From: Theodoxus fluviatilis
Lineage: Eukaryota; Mollusca; Gastropoda; Cycloneritida; Neritidae
Reading direction: 5' to 3'
DNA: 64,000 bases
Assembly: GCA_034096865.1 (NCBI GenBank)
Contig: JAWQFJ010000487.1
Span: 75,001-139,000 of the forward strand
Numbering within the stretch: the first letter of the stretch is position 1; the number at the start of each line of letters is the position of its first letter. The notes under the pieces were generated by a model. It saw only the letters and a list, made by a program, of their open reading frames with translations. It was not told the origin of the DNA and did not search any database. Positions 9,994-21,246 of this stretch are shown here, piece after piece. Made by a program: the position numbers and the translations under genes.

Positions 9994-10276
9994 GTCGCCG
10001 TCGTCGTCGTCGTCGTCGTCATCATCGTCATCATCGTCACCATCATCATCATCATCATCGTTGTCGTCGTCGTCGTCGTCGTTATTGTCATCATAATCGT
10101 CGTCAATCATCGTCATTATCATCATCATCATGATCATCATCATCATCATCAAGATCCTCCTCCTCCTCCTCCTCCTCCTCCTCCTCCTCCTCCTCCTCCT
10201 CCTCCTCCTCCTCCTCCTCATCATCATCATCATCATGATGCTATTATTATTATTATTATCATTATTATTAGTAGTA

Positions 10277-10308
<32 letters not shown>

Positions 10309-10350
10309 GGTGTTGTTATCATTATTATTATCATCATTATTATCATTGAC
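9656..10350. repeat. Compound triplet-repeat tract (ATT/GAT/GAG/ATC/TCG/TCC)
   Basis: About 700 bp of consecutive trinucleotide blocks: ATT/ATC, GAT (9701-9790), GAG (9797-9890), ATC, TCG, ATC, TCC (10157-10218), then ATT. The order gives partial self-complementarity (GAT against ATC, GAG against TCC). Translations are homopolymers and are not genes. Confidence 0.97.
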
Positions 10351-10680
10351 AAGGAAACAGGCAGGGACCGTTGATGTGGCAGTGAGCCAATGTGGGCAGT
10401 GCATTCCCTAGGGGGAGGATGCCGTGCTGCAATAGTAAGTACGCACCATGGTAGCCCTCCGGTGTTAGTGAATGCCTTCTCAAGTTTTTTGTTTGCTTGC
10501 TTGTTTGTTTGCTTGCTTATTTGTTGTTTGTGTGTTTGTTTGTTTTTATACAAACATGTTAAATCGCTAGGAGATACAAATACACGAAGTGGTAAATTAG
10601 TTCAAACGGTACATTAATCGAAATACGTGTTTAGCATATTCTTAGAGAAGAGCAAATCTATTATGATCCTCACAGGAAAA

Positions 10681-10946
10681 CAGTGACAGTCAACTCAGTG
10701 ACAGTCAACACAGTGACAGTCAACGCAGTGACAGTCAACACAGTGACAATCAAAACAGTGACAGTCAACACAGTGACACAGTCAACACAGTGGCAGTCAA
10801 CACAGTGACAGTCAACACAGTGACAGTCAACACAGTGACAGTCAACATAGTGACAGTCAACACACTGACAGTCAACATAGTGACAGTCAACATAGTGACA
10901 GTCAACACAGTGACAGTCAACACAGTGACAGTCAACACAGTGACAG

Positions 10947-10947
<1 letters not shown>
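10681..10947. repeat. 15-bp tandem repeat, about 18 copies
   Basis: The unit is ACAGTGACAGTCAAC with single-base variants (AACTC, AACGC, AACATAG). The 15-bp period gives the pseudo-coding pattern NTVTV in one frame. It adjoins the GAT tract. Confidence 0.95.
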
Positions 10948-11029
<82 letters not shown>

Positions 11030-11035
11030 ATGATT

Positions 11036-11131
<96 letters not shown>
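10947..11131. repeat. (GAT)n microsatellite
   Basis: About 60 nearly perfect GAT triplets. On the minus strand it is the (ATC)n tail of the LINE fragment that follows. Confidence 0.97.
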
Positions 11132-11500
11132 GCTGTTCCTGGGATCCGAGGATCATCTGGGTTGGTGCCGTCATGCCCTCTGGTGGCTATGCAGGCCAAT
11201 CCTTGAGTGGCATATTCTGCCACACGTCGGGCATGGGAATCCCTGGGCAGGTGGGCTCCGGGCAGCCAATGTCTTCCTTCGCCTTTGCCTTTCCTCCACG
11301 GCCTCTCTCCTAGATGTTTCGAAGGTCTCAGCTCCGGGCATTGATGAAGCTCTCCAGCTGTCTCTGTCGCTGGCCATGCTTTCCCAGTCATCTGCTCGTA
11401 TACCGCCCATATTCAGCTGTTGCTTCAGCTGGTCCCTGAAGCGCTTCCTTGGAGCTTCTCTGTCGCGCTTGCCCTGGCATAATTCATGAGACCGCATACA
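11132..11500 (-). pseudogene. LINE ORF2 C-terminal fragment with zinc-finger tail
   Basis: The minus-strand translation reads GKRDREAPRKRFRDQLKQQL, then ADDWESMASDRDSWR, then FPCPTCGRICHSRIGLHSHQ and a stop. This is the conserved ending of many invertebrate endonuclease/reverse transcriptases (a basic region, a W-x(n)-A-x-DR-x-x-W motif and a C2H2-type finger). It is truncated at its 5' side and followed by a short UTR and the (ATC)n tail. The last domain is otherwise in frame. Confidence 0.85.
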
Positions 11501-12650
11501 ACTACAGTACATGTATATACTGTACATACAGTACATACAGTATATAATGAAGTTCTTGACATGTAATTACTTGAATCATTTACACACCTCAGGAAGGAAT
11601 TCCTTTAATCAGCAAATACCTTTATTACTTTGCGACTGCATCACGAATCCTATGCACAAGATGACTCAAGTTGTTGTGTTGTCCATTGATTCATTTGGTA
11701 TTCAAGTATCTTTAAAGTGTCTTACTTTCATTAATAATGAAGAAGTGCTTTCAACAGTGAAGCAGTTTGGGACTCGGATGCGGGGGAAAGATCCCTGTGT
11801 AAATCAATACGCTTATCTTCGACCAAATTTAGAATATAGAGAAACGACAGAGGAGGAAAAATTCCGGGCATAATTTGACAGGTCTTGATACCAAACATGT
11901 TCTTGGCGAAGACGCCTCCACACTTACCTCTGAACGAGTGTTCACTTGAATGGACACAAGAAGCAAGATCTGCTGGAAGAAAATGTCCACCAGTCCAAAG
12001 ATGAGGTCTGTGGCAAATCTGCCCTTAGTACGAGACTTCACAGAGGTCCCGAACAAAGGTTCAAGACTGTCATCTACGATCTGCACACCTTAATTAAGAG
12101 TGCGCCGAATGTTAGAGTGAAGTAGAAACAGCTCTTTGTCCTTTGACTAATGACCTCTCTTGCCAATCTTCCTGACCCCAATCCTCAAAACCATTCATTA
12201 GTCGTCCACATCACGCGTAAGAAAGACATACACATTAGTTCAAATCGTAAGCTCCGATATGCGTGTTGGGTGACATTGTGTCATTTGAATCGGACAGAAG
12301 GCTCACGTTTACTGCTTCGGCATACGTGTTAAACGATAGACACTGGATTCAAGTTTGTGAATGCTCATTTATTAATTTTGTGAAAAGCGTTGAATTGGAC
12401 GTCAAGATGCATCGGTATCGAGTAGGTTTGTGTTGCTTGATATTATGTGTGTTTGTGTTTGTGCGCATGCGTGCGTGCGCGTGTGTGTGTGCGTGCGTGT
12501 ATGTATGTGTGCGTCTGTGTGCGCGCGAGCGGGCGCATATGTCCGTGCATGCGAGTGTATGTACGTGTATACGTAACTATGTTTCTGAATAATTTTATGA
12601 AACAGGCTAAGCTTATGGCACAGTAATGATTCGTCTGCCTCTTTCATGGA
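11501..12650. other. No gene recognised
   Basis: Contains a short TACAGTACAT repeat cluster (11512-11545) and a GT/GC-rich patch (12448-12570). Short open frames here have no recognisable protein pattern. Confidence 0.5.
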
Positions 12651-12968
12651 TCGCAGAGGCGGATCAGTTCTTCTTTTTTTCTCTCTTTTTTTTTTGGGGG
12701 GGGGGGGGGGGGGGATGTTTCCAAAATTTTGTTTAGGAGGGGGAATGGGGGGTGGGGTAAGGCTGTGAGGGCGCGAAGCGCTGAACTGACGGCGTGTAAC
12801 CCATTAGTTTCTTTACGAGTTTTTGTGTTTTTGGTGCATTTGTGTAGTTTAACACATAATATAGAGTTCAAAAAAGTTTTTCCCCGTGCAAAGCCGTCTC
12901 CGCTGCCGGAAATGATATGGGAGTCACCTCCCTGTAGTCTATTTGTAGTCTGGTTTTATAAAACGCGA

Positions 12969-13319
12969 CCGTTGACTGACTTGGCACGCCCGGGGAGTTA
13001 TGCTAAGATCCGGCCGCGTTAATATATCTGCGTTTTGTGACAAACGTCTTGCTCGGCGGTACTGTACTCCATGCACCTTAACGGTGCGCGTGATTCGGGT
13101 GTAATCTTAAGCTAAACGACGTTCCGAATGTTTCCGACTTCGACCATTTCAGCAGCGCCAATAAACGTCGTTTAGCTTAAGATTACACCCGAATCACGCG
13201 CACCGTTAAGGTGCATGGAGTACAGTACTACCGAGAAAGACGTTTGTCACAAAACGCAGATATATTTACGCGGCCGGATCTTAGCATAACTCACCGGGCG
13301 TGCAAAGTCAGTCAGACGG
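12969..13319. mobile_element. Foldback (large inverted repeat) element
   Basis: The left arm 12969-13123 and right arm 13164-13319 are reverse complements over about 155 bp with only scattered differences. Examples are GCTAAACGACGTT against AACGTCGTTTAGC at the centre and GTTATGCTAAGATCCGGCCG against its complement further out. The spacer is about 40 bp. No convincing target duplication is seen. The DNA could form a cruciform and a transcript a long hairpin. Confidence 0.88.
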
Positions 13320-13395
13320 AGTGGCGGGTGCCGTCTCTTTTTAGAGTGGAATTCTCAGCACGTCCCGAGCAGATAACTCTGCGATGACTTCCGGA

Positions 13396-13680
13396 GTAAC
13401 TTTTGGCCGGGAGTGACTTTTGGCTGCTACACGGCGCGAAGCGCCTAGTTTGCTAGGGGGGTCCGGGGGCATGCTTCCCCGGACAATTTTGAAAACCAGG
13501 ATGCAAAATGGTGCAATCTGGTGCATTCTGATGATGATCATTGCCAGTTTCAGGCAGCAGATCAGAAACCCCCGAAACTTTTTTTTTTGCTGTTTGGGGG
13601 GGGGGGGGGTGTTCCATAAACCCCAGAACCCCCCCCCCCCCCCCCCCCCCCCCCCGCTCGTCCGCCCCTGGAACGAGCCG
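13396..13680 (+). repeat. GC-rich dispersed-repeat-like segment with G and C homopolymers
   Basis: Contains GGCGCGAAGCGCC, GGGGGTCCGGGGGCATGCTT, ATTTTGAAAACCAGGATG and TGGTGCATTCTG, a combination I associate from memory with an invertebrate interspersed repeat. It then has poly(G) (13597-13609) and poly(C) (13628-13655). A shorter related GGCGCGAAGCGC block is at 12769-12782. Identity is uncertain. Confidence 0.4.
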
Positions 13681-14326
13681 TTGTGAAACTAAGCATGCAC
13701 ATACAACTATGAAATCTTAATAATTGAACATGTCTCCAGAATCACCTTTAGACTCAACGTAAATATTATCAACAAAGCATCTCTTTGTATTCAGCTTCAC
13801 ACAAACCATGTGAATACAGTCAGATTATCAGAGGACAATGATAAGCCAATCAGCGTGCGTGTACTTGTCAAGCAGTTCCACGTTTCTGATCAGTATTGAG
13901 AAACGTACAGTGCTTACGCTCCTGGGAGTAAATCATCGCTTTGGCCAAAACGTGTGTTGCAGCCGACATCCAGAGTGATTATCAAAAGAAACAGTTTATG
14001 ACTGCAGTTTAAAATAATATAATTGAAACACCCCAGTAGAGTACAGCTTGTCCCAGATTTGGATTGGCAGAGCAAAACGAAGGGTCAATGACCCAGTGAG
14101 GAGTTCTGAGGTGACCAGCTGAGGAATCTAGCAGTAATTACATCAGTTGAGACCAGGCGGTCCTTTCAAATGTGGTACCCCCCTGAGGCCTTCTCGCCCC
14201 CCTTCCCCCCCCCCCCCCCCCCCAGCCAAATACCTGTCTACCCCCCTCCCCCGTTCCTCCCCCCCTAACACCCAACCCTCCTCCCCCACCCACCCCAGTC
14301 ATATCCCCTCCCCTCCCTCCCCCCCC

Positions 14327-14327
<1 letters not shown>

Positions 14328-14422
<95 letters not shown>
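14328..14422. repeat. (CT)n microsatellite
   Basis: Near-pure CT following a C-rich stretch (14170-14327). Confidence 0.95.
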
Positions 14423-14425
<3 letters not shown>

Positions 14426-14476
14426 GAAATAGGAAGAGCATGACGTTAGTTGGTTCTCAATTCAAATTTCAAACCG

Positions 14477-14590
14477 GAGGAGGAGGAGGAGGAGGAGGAG
14501 GAGGAGGAGGAGGAGGAGGAGGAGGAGGAGGAGGAGGAGGAGGAGGAGGAGGAGGAGGAGGACGGGGACGGGGACGGGGACGGTGGTGGT
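14477..14590. repeat. (GGA)n then (GGGGAC)n
   Basis: About 28 GGA triplets followed by three GGGGAC hexamers and a GGT run. Confidence 0.95.
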
Positions 14591-15436
14591 GGAGTTGTAG
14601 ACCTATTAGCGATTTTAGGCTATGGGACATTCTCACTTCTGAAACGGAAATTCAGCCCGAGTTTTGTCCCTTTACTTCCACTAGTTCCGGTAGACTGGTA
14701 AACATAGAAGCTCATGGGATGATCGCTAGATCGTGGCAAAAGGATGACAGTAAAGCATGCAAAAAGATTAATTAGATTAAAAACTATTCGAAATTAGTCA
14801 TATTAGATTGTTTTAACGTATACTTTCTGCACAAAACCCACAGAAAATAAGTAAACAAACCTCACCGTACGTACTTAGCTGGCTAGCAGACGAACGCGAT
14901 CGAACCATAGTTACTACGCCAGCAGACGATCGAGCTAGTGTGATATAATGTTTCATGTAAAGCTCGAATGAGTAGCAGCAGATAACTGTTTAGTTCTGGC
15001 TTGAATTAACAATTTCGTTTCCCTGGTCTGGCGAGGACCGAAAATTCACTATCATCGAGTCGATGAGTGGTCAACTTGCGCGCACTAGGCGTAATGTATA
15101 GTCTATAGGCCTAACTTGTAAGATCGGATCGATGATGACAAGAAAATGGCATTAAAACACACAAAAAGTTTCATTACAACTAAATTCACCAATTATATTA
15201 ATAACTGACCATTTTTACACTTACAGCTAGTACTCAAACTTTACAACGCAAACAAAACACACCTGCGGGGAGTGTCGTGGTCTCGCATCAAAACTCAATG
15301 CACGAGTGATCGTTTCACTATCTGATCCGACATGGTATATTCCAGCAAACAAGCAACTACTGCAACTTCGTGAAGTTATTGAAATCTCAAAGTGTGATGT
15401 CAGACATCGATTGACCGATCGAGTTCGACTGCAGCT

Positions 15437-15708
15437 GCCGGTTGCATTCTCGAACATTTCGTCTGCACTGAATACTATAGATCGCTCAACTTAAGTATGT
15501 GGGGGTGGAAAACAGTACTGTGTCATTTGCCATAACCATCGTGGCAAAATTATTGATGGAAAAGTTGTCAAGCACATGGCATTCCAGCAAACAAGCAACT
15601 TCGAGCTTTACATGACACAGTACTGTTTTCCACCCCCACATACATATACTTTGAGCGATCTAGCAAAGATCTAGTATTCAGTGCAGACGCTTCGAGAATC
15701 GACCGGAA
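15437..15708. repeat. Imperfect inverted repeat (about 85-bp arms)
   Basis: The left arm (15437-15527) and right arm (15611-15708) are complementary. Shared blocks are CGTCTGCACTGAATACTA, GATCGCTCAA and ATGTGGGGGTGGAAAACAGT. The centre repeats TTCCAGCAAACAAGCAACT, also seen at 15336-15354, and CATGTAAAGCTCGAA occurs again at 14953. This is probably a decayed mobile element; the ends are not resolved. Confidence 0.7.
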
Positions 15709-15821
15709 CTAGGTGGTTCTACCTAACGCGTTGTTATTCGACAGAGAGCGCCGAGGATAACTCCTGCAGGGTACGTTAATGAGAATGTCCTATATAAGGC
15801 CATTGAGCGCGACAACCACCA

Positions 15822-18797
15822 GAGCTGAGGTTGGTTTGCCAGGACTATGTATATGCAATCCACAGCAATCCAAGCAATCCAAAAGGCGTTTCCGGTCCCT
15901 TTTGAAAGTGATCGCTATAATCTTATGCAACGTCCAGTCAGTCAGTTCTTGTAATAAACCTGTTTACAAAACCAGACAGTCAGTTCTTGTAACAAACCTG
16001 TTTACAAAACCAGACAGTCAGTTCTTGTAATAAACCTGTTTACAAAACCAGACAGTCAGTTCTTGTAATAAACCTGTTTACAAAACCAGACAGTCAGTTC
16101 TTGTAATAAACCTGTTTACAAAACCAGACAGTCAGTTTTTGTAATAAACCTGTTTACAAAACCAGACAGTCAGCTCTTGTAATAAACCTGTTTACAAAAC
16201 CAGACAGTCAGTTCTTGTAATAAACCTGTTTACAAAACCAGACAGTCAGTTCTTGTAACAAACCTGTTTACAAAACCAGACAGTCAGTTCTTGTAACAAA
16301 CCTGTTTACAAAACCAGACAGTCAGTTCTTGTAATAAACCTGTTTACAAAACCAGACAGTCAGTTCTTGTAATAAACCTGTTTACAAAACCAGACAGTCA
16401 GTTCTTGTAATAAACCTGTTTACAAAACCAGACAGTCAGTTCTTGTAATAAATCTGTTTACAAAACCAGACAGTCAGTTCTTGTAATAAATCTGTTTACA
16501 AAACCAGACAGTCAGTTCTTGTAATAAACCTGTTTACAAAACCAGACAGTCAGTTCTTGTAATAAACCTGTTTACAAAACCAGACAGTCAGTTCTTGTAA
16601 TAAACCTGTTTACAAAACCAGACAGTCAGTTCTTGTAATAAACCTGTTTACAAAACCAGACAGTCAGTTCTTGTAATAAACCTGTTTACAAAACCAGACA
16701 GTCAGTTCTTGTAATAAACCTGTTTACAAAACCAGACAGTCAGTTCTTGTAATAAACCTGTTTACAAAACCAGACAGTCAGTTCTTGTAATAAACCTGTT
16801 TACAAAACCAGACAGTCAGTTCTTGTAATAAACCTGTTTACAAAACCAGACAGTCAGTTCTTGTAACAAACCTGTTTACAAAACCAGACAGTCAGTTCTT
16901 GTAACAAACCTGTTTACAAAACCAAACAGTCAGTTCTTGTAACAAACCTGTTTACAAAACCAAACAGTCAGTTCTTATAATAAACCTGTTTACAAAACCA
17001 AACAGTCAGTTCTTATAATAAACCTGTTTACAAAACCAGACAGTCAGTTCTTGTAATAAACCTGTTTACAAAACCAGACAGTCAGTTCTTGTAATAAACC
17101 TGTTTACAAAACCAGACAGTCAGTTCTTGTAATAAACCTGTTTACGAAACCAGACAGTCAGTTCTTGTAATAAACCTGTTTACAAAACCAGACAGTCAGT
17201 TCTTGTAATAAAGCTGTTTACAAAACCAGACAGTCAGTTCTTGTAATAAACCTGTTTACAAAACCAGACAGTCAGTTCTTGTAATAAACCTGTTTACGAA
17301 ACCAGACAGTCAGTTCTTGTAATAAACCTGTTTACAAAACCAGACAGTCAGTTCTTGTAATAAACCTGTTTACAAAACCAGACAGTCAGTTCTTGTAACA
17401 AACCTGTTTACAAAACCAGACAGTCAGTTCTTGTAACAAACCTGTTTACAAAACCAAACAGTCAGTTCTTGTAACAAACCTGTTTACAAAACCAGACAGT
17501 CAGTTCTTATAATAAACCTGTTTACAAAACCAAACAGTCAGTTCTTATAATAAACCTGTTTACAAAACCAGACAGTCAGTTCTTGTAATAAACCTGTTTA
17601 CAAAACCAGACAGTCAGTTCTTGTAATAAACCTGTTTACAAAACCAGACAGTCAGTTCTTGTAATAAACCTGTTTACAAAACCAGACAGTCAGTTCTTGT
17701 AATAAACCTGTTTACAAAACCAGACAGTCAGTTCTTGTAATAAACCTGTTTACAAAACCAGAACAGTCAGTTCTTATAATAAACCTGTTTACAAAACCAG
17801 ACAGTCAGTTCTTGTAATAAACCTGTTTACAAAACCAGACAGTCAGTTCTTGTAATAAACCTGTTTACAAAACCAGACAGTCAGTTCTTGTAATAAACCT
17901 GTTTACGAAACCAGACAGTCAGTTCTTGTAATAAACCTGTTTACAAAACCAGACAGTCAGTTCTTGTAATAAAGCTGTTTACAAAACCAGACAGTCAGTT
18001 CTTGTAATAAACCTGTTTACAAAACCAGACAGTCAGTTCTTGTAATAAACCTGTTTACGAAACCAGACAGTCAGTTCTTGTAATAAACCTGTTTACAAAA
18101 CCAGACAGTCAGTTCTTGTAATAAACCTGTTTACAAAACCAGACAGTCAGTTCTTGTAACAAACCTGTTTACAAAACCAGACAGTCAGTTCTTGTAACAA
18201 ACCTGTTTACAAAACCAAACAGTCAGTTCTTGTAACAAACCTGTTTACAAAACCAGACAGTCAGTTCTTATAATAAACCTGTTTACAAAACCAAACAGTC
18301 AGTTCTTATAATAAACCTGTTTACAAAACCAGACAGTCAGTTCTTGTAATAAACCTGTTTACAAAACCAGACAGTCAGTTCTTGTAATAAACCTGTTTAC
18401 AAAACCAGACAGTCAGTTCTTGTAATAAACCTGTTTACGAAACCAGACAGTCAGTTCTTGTAATAAACCTGTTTACAAAACCAGACAGTCAGTTCTTGTA
18501 ATAAACCTGTTTACAAAACCAGACAGTCAGTTCTTGTAATAAACCTGTTTACAAAACCAGACAGTCAGTTCTTGTAATAAACCTGTTTACGAAACCAGAC
18601 AGTCAGTTCTTGTAATAAACCTGTTTACAAAACCAGACAGTTTGCTTTTTCGTCCCAATTTTGATACCGACTCTGGTAGGGTTGCAGCCATCACTTTCAG
18701 ACAAGACGGAAGTGTCCTTTGGATCGCTTTGGATTGCTATGGATTGTTTTGGATTGCTTTGGATTGTGTGTTCGTTGGCTGGGAAACCCGCCTCCGC
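15822..18797. mobile_element. Satellite array flanked by imperfect inverted repeats (candidate composite element)
   Basis: About 100 bp at 15822-15925 is recognisably the reverse complement of 18683-18797. Shared blocks on the right-hand strand are ATCACTTTCA, GACGGAA (left GACCGGAA), repeated TTGGATTGCT and TGG(G/C)AAACC-CCTC. The 38-bp tandem array lies between them. The symmetry suggests that the array and flanks form one unit, but no target duplication has been identified. Confidence 0.5.
15935..18641. repeat. 38-bp satellite, about 71 copies
   Basis: The unit can be read as CAGTCAGTTCTTGTAATAAA followed by CCTGTTTACAAAACCAGA. Copies are head to tail with a strict 38-bp period; one copy near 17760 has an extra A. 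Variants recur: TAACAAACC, TTATAATAAAC, TTTACGAAACC, AAAGCTG, CCAAACAG and AATCTG. Their order repeats with a period of 20 units (about 760 bp), for example TTTACGAA at 17144 and 17296 and again at 17904 and 18056. Confidence 0.98.
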
Positions 18798-18991
18798 TTG
18801 TTACAGGAAGAACAAGTCAAACCACGCGTTCCTAGTTATACACCTCTTTTGAATCGCGTAGGGAGATGCGGTGGAACTTTTCTACCCCCACCCCACATTA
18901 CAGGGGATGTGTGTGTTGGATGATAATCGAGTCTGATAGCAGTCATATGAAATAAAAGGAGTGTTGATTTTGGTTTCTGTAATATGGAAGA

Positions 18992-19029
18992 GTGCGCGCG
19001 CGTGAGTGCATGTGTGTTCGTGTGTGTGT

Positions 19030-19092
<63 letters not shown>

Positions 19093-19185
19093 TTTGAAAG
19101 TATTCGTGAACAGCTGCTGTGTCGACTGTGACCAACAGTTCCTTTCCTCGCCCCCCCCCCCCCCCCCCCCCCCCCCCCCGTCTAC
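18992..19185. repeat. (GT)n, then poly(C)
   Basis: GT repeats run to 19093; a C run of about 30 lies at 19150-19179. The following CpG-bearing sequence to 20040 has no recognised gene. Confidence 0.9.
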
Positions 19186-20046
19186 CCTTGTCCCTCTGAT
19201 AATTATTTGAATTAGTCCTCGTTCCTCACCCCCCTTCCCCCTTTTCTGAACTACCGCCCCCCTTCGGTCTATCCCCCCCCCCCCGGCCCCCTTTCTCCTC
19301 GACTCTTCCCACAAATCCTCTTCTCTTCCGTCGTGTATTGCTTGGACTTCCATCCCCCCCCATCCAACGCGAGGGAGGGAAGGCAGTTTGCGGAGCGAAA
19401 CGTCGAGGCCATAAGCTTCGTTTGCGAGGCTCTACATGGTCTGTTTCGAGTGGATTTTACCATAATGTCTCAAGTTCTTGCGTCGTCTGACTGCAAGATG
19501 AAGGTTCGTCTTCTTCGCAGTCGCGTTCATAGCTTGGACTCGCTTCCGTTTCATGTGTTCGTGATACGATTTGCTTAATGCTGCTCGTCTCTTCCTCGAA
19601 TTTTCAGTTCACGCATGCGACCGACTGTGCACGTGGTAATTCGTGCAAGAGTGCCTCCATCTCAGCTGTGTTTGTGTCTCTCGATCTCAATTCTCATTCT
19701 CTACAGTCGTGCGTGTGTGTGTGTGTGTGTGTACGTGCGTGTTTGTCCCAGGTTAACAACGCCCGTCTGTCAATTCTTTGTCCGTTCCTCTCTCGCTTGC
19801 TGCTTAGTCTCTCCCTGCTGTATGTCTGAGCTAGTGTTCGCTCGCACATTTGCTCAGTCTATGTACCTAAAATAACCGAGTATTGTTGGCCTGCTACTCC
19901 TCAATGCTTCCTCACTCTGTGCTTTCCTCTGCCTCCCTGCAGCTTGCTTCCTCGCTGTCCATATCTCTTGATTACCTGAACGCTCTCATCTCTATCTCTC
20001 GATTGTATAGTATCGTATCCCCTTCGAAATACTTCATGCACTGCAG

Positions 20047-20047
<1 letters not shown>

Positions 20048-20117
<70 letters not shown>
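20048..20117. repeat. (GA)n microsatellite
   Basis: About 35 GA dinucleotides. Confidence 0.97.
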
Positions 20118-20119
<2 letters not shown>

Positions 20120-20859
20120 TTTACGGCGGACGGATTCATTTTCATGCGCCTCACCGTCTAACAAAGGCAGAAACTAGCCTTGTTCTATTTTCCCGCCATC
20201 CGAGGGACGCACCTGCGCCGACCACACGTAGGCCGTTCCAACCCTTTCAACCTGACCTTCGCTGCGGAAACTCGCTCTACCAACAAGAAGCCAATTCGTT
20301 TTCATACAGCATATACTTCCGATACAATCAAAGCTACGATAAGCATATATTCTACGCTAATAAGTATTTCCATATGCAAGTACCAACCATTTTTGGTCAA
20401 CTTCAAGTGCTACGAACGATGCCCAAACCAAAGCGTAATCTACGTAACTCCTAACAACTGAGCTTGCTTCGGGCACATGCTTGGCGCCCCACAGGCTGTA
20501 GTTCCGTTCTAATTTCTATTAAAGTCTGATGTCTGTGCCGCTCAACAGACTTTTATACAATACCTAGTTGGGCCTTCCAGTATGCAAGTTTCCAAAACGC
20601 CGCATAGGCTTAGCAACTACAAAAACTCTCTCCCGCACGTTGCAGAGTGCAGTGTGGTGACGCGGCCCTCAGTCTAATCACACTCGCGCCAATGAGATTC
20701 ATACGCCAATTTGCTAAAAGCTTCGAAAATAATAATACACAGCAAAATTTGTAAGCACTACGGAACACTGCAAGATGCATTATTTTATTTGAAAATTTTA
20801 ACGCCTTTCTCTTACAACTAAATTGCATGTGGAGTTAAATTAGTCCCCGTTCGATATAA

Positions 20860-21246
20860 CACCGTCGGTTGCCATGTTGGATGCGATCTCACCCATGTGA
20901 CTGTTCTAAAATTTAGCCCTATTCATAAAAGGTTATACTGCACCTCTCCTAAGAGGCCAGATTTTCGTCTTTTCTTTATTAGTTTCTTTCCTTTCGACTC
21001 ATCGTAGCGTATCGGTGGCAAGTGTATCTTTTTAGTTCAACTTAGAGAACTATTTGGAATTGTAAGAGGAGTACACAGGGAGGTAAGTGCTGTGTGAGAG
21101 GAGTGCATGTTGGCTGGCGGATCCGTTCGACGCCATGTTACTGAGTAGTGGAGCTTGTTAGGCACGTGTTTTCGAAGGGAAACGGAATAATTGCTGTAAA
21201 GTGTGAAATAATTAGAAGAAAGTGCTTCTTTGCCATGATGAATGAG
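20860..21246 (+). promoter_or_regulatory. Candidate LARP4 promoter and first exon
   Basis: 20870-20880 reads TTGCCATGTTGG and 21131-21139 GCCATGTTA; a third YY1-like site, CATGGCGGC, lies at 21549. YY1 sites are common near start sites of housekeeping genes. The region ends in ATGATGAATGAG (21235-21246) followed by a good donor, GTAAGAGG. That would give a first coding exon in phase 0, matching the phase-0 open frame of the exon at 35767. CG dinucleotides are common up to about 21.5 kb and become sparse downstream, as in molluscan methylated gene bodies. This is inference; there is no transcript evidence. Confidence 0.4.

Noticed and set aside
15935..18641. Resembles a CRISPR array (regular 38-bp spacing)
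   Set aside because: There are no unique spacers: the whole 38-bp period is conserved, and the setting is a eukaryotic genome with introns and transposons. It is a satellite.
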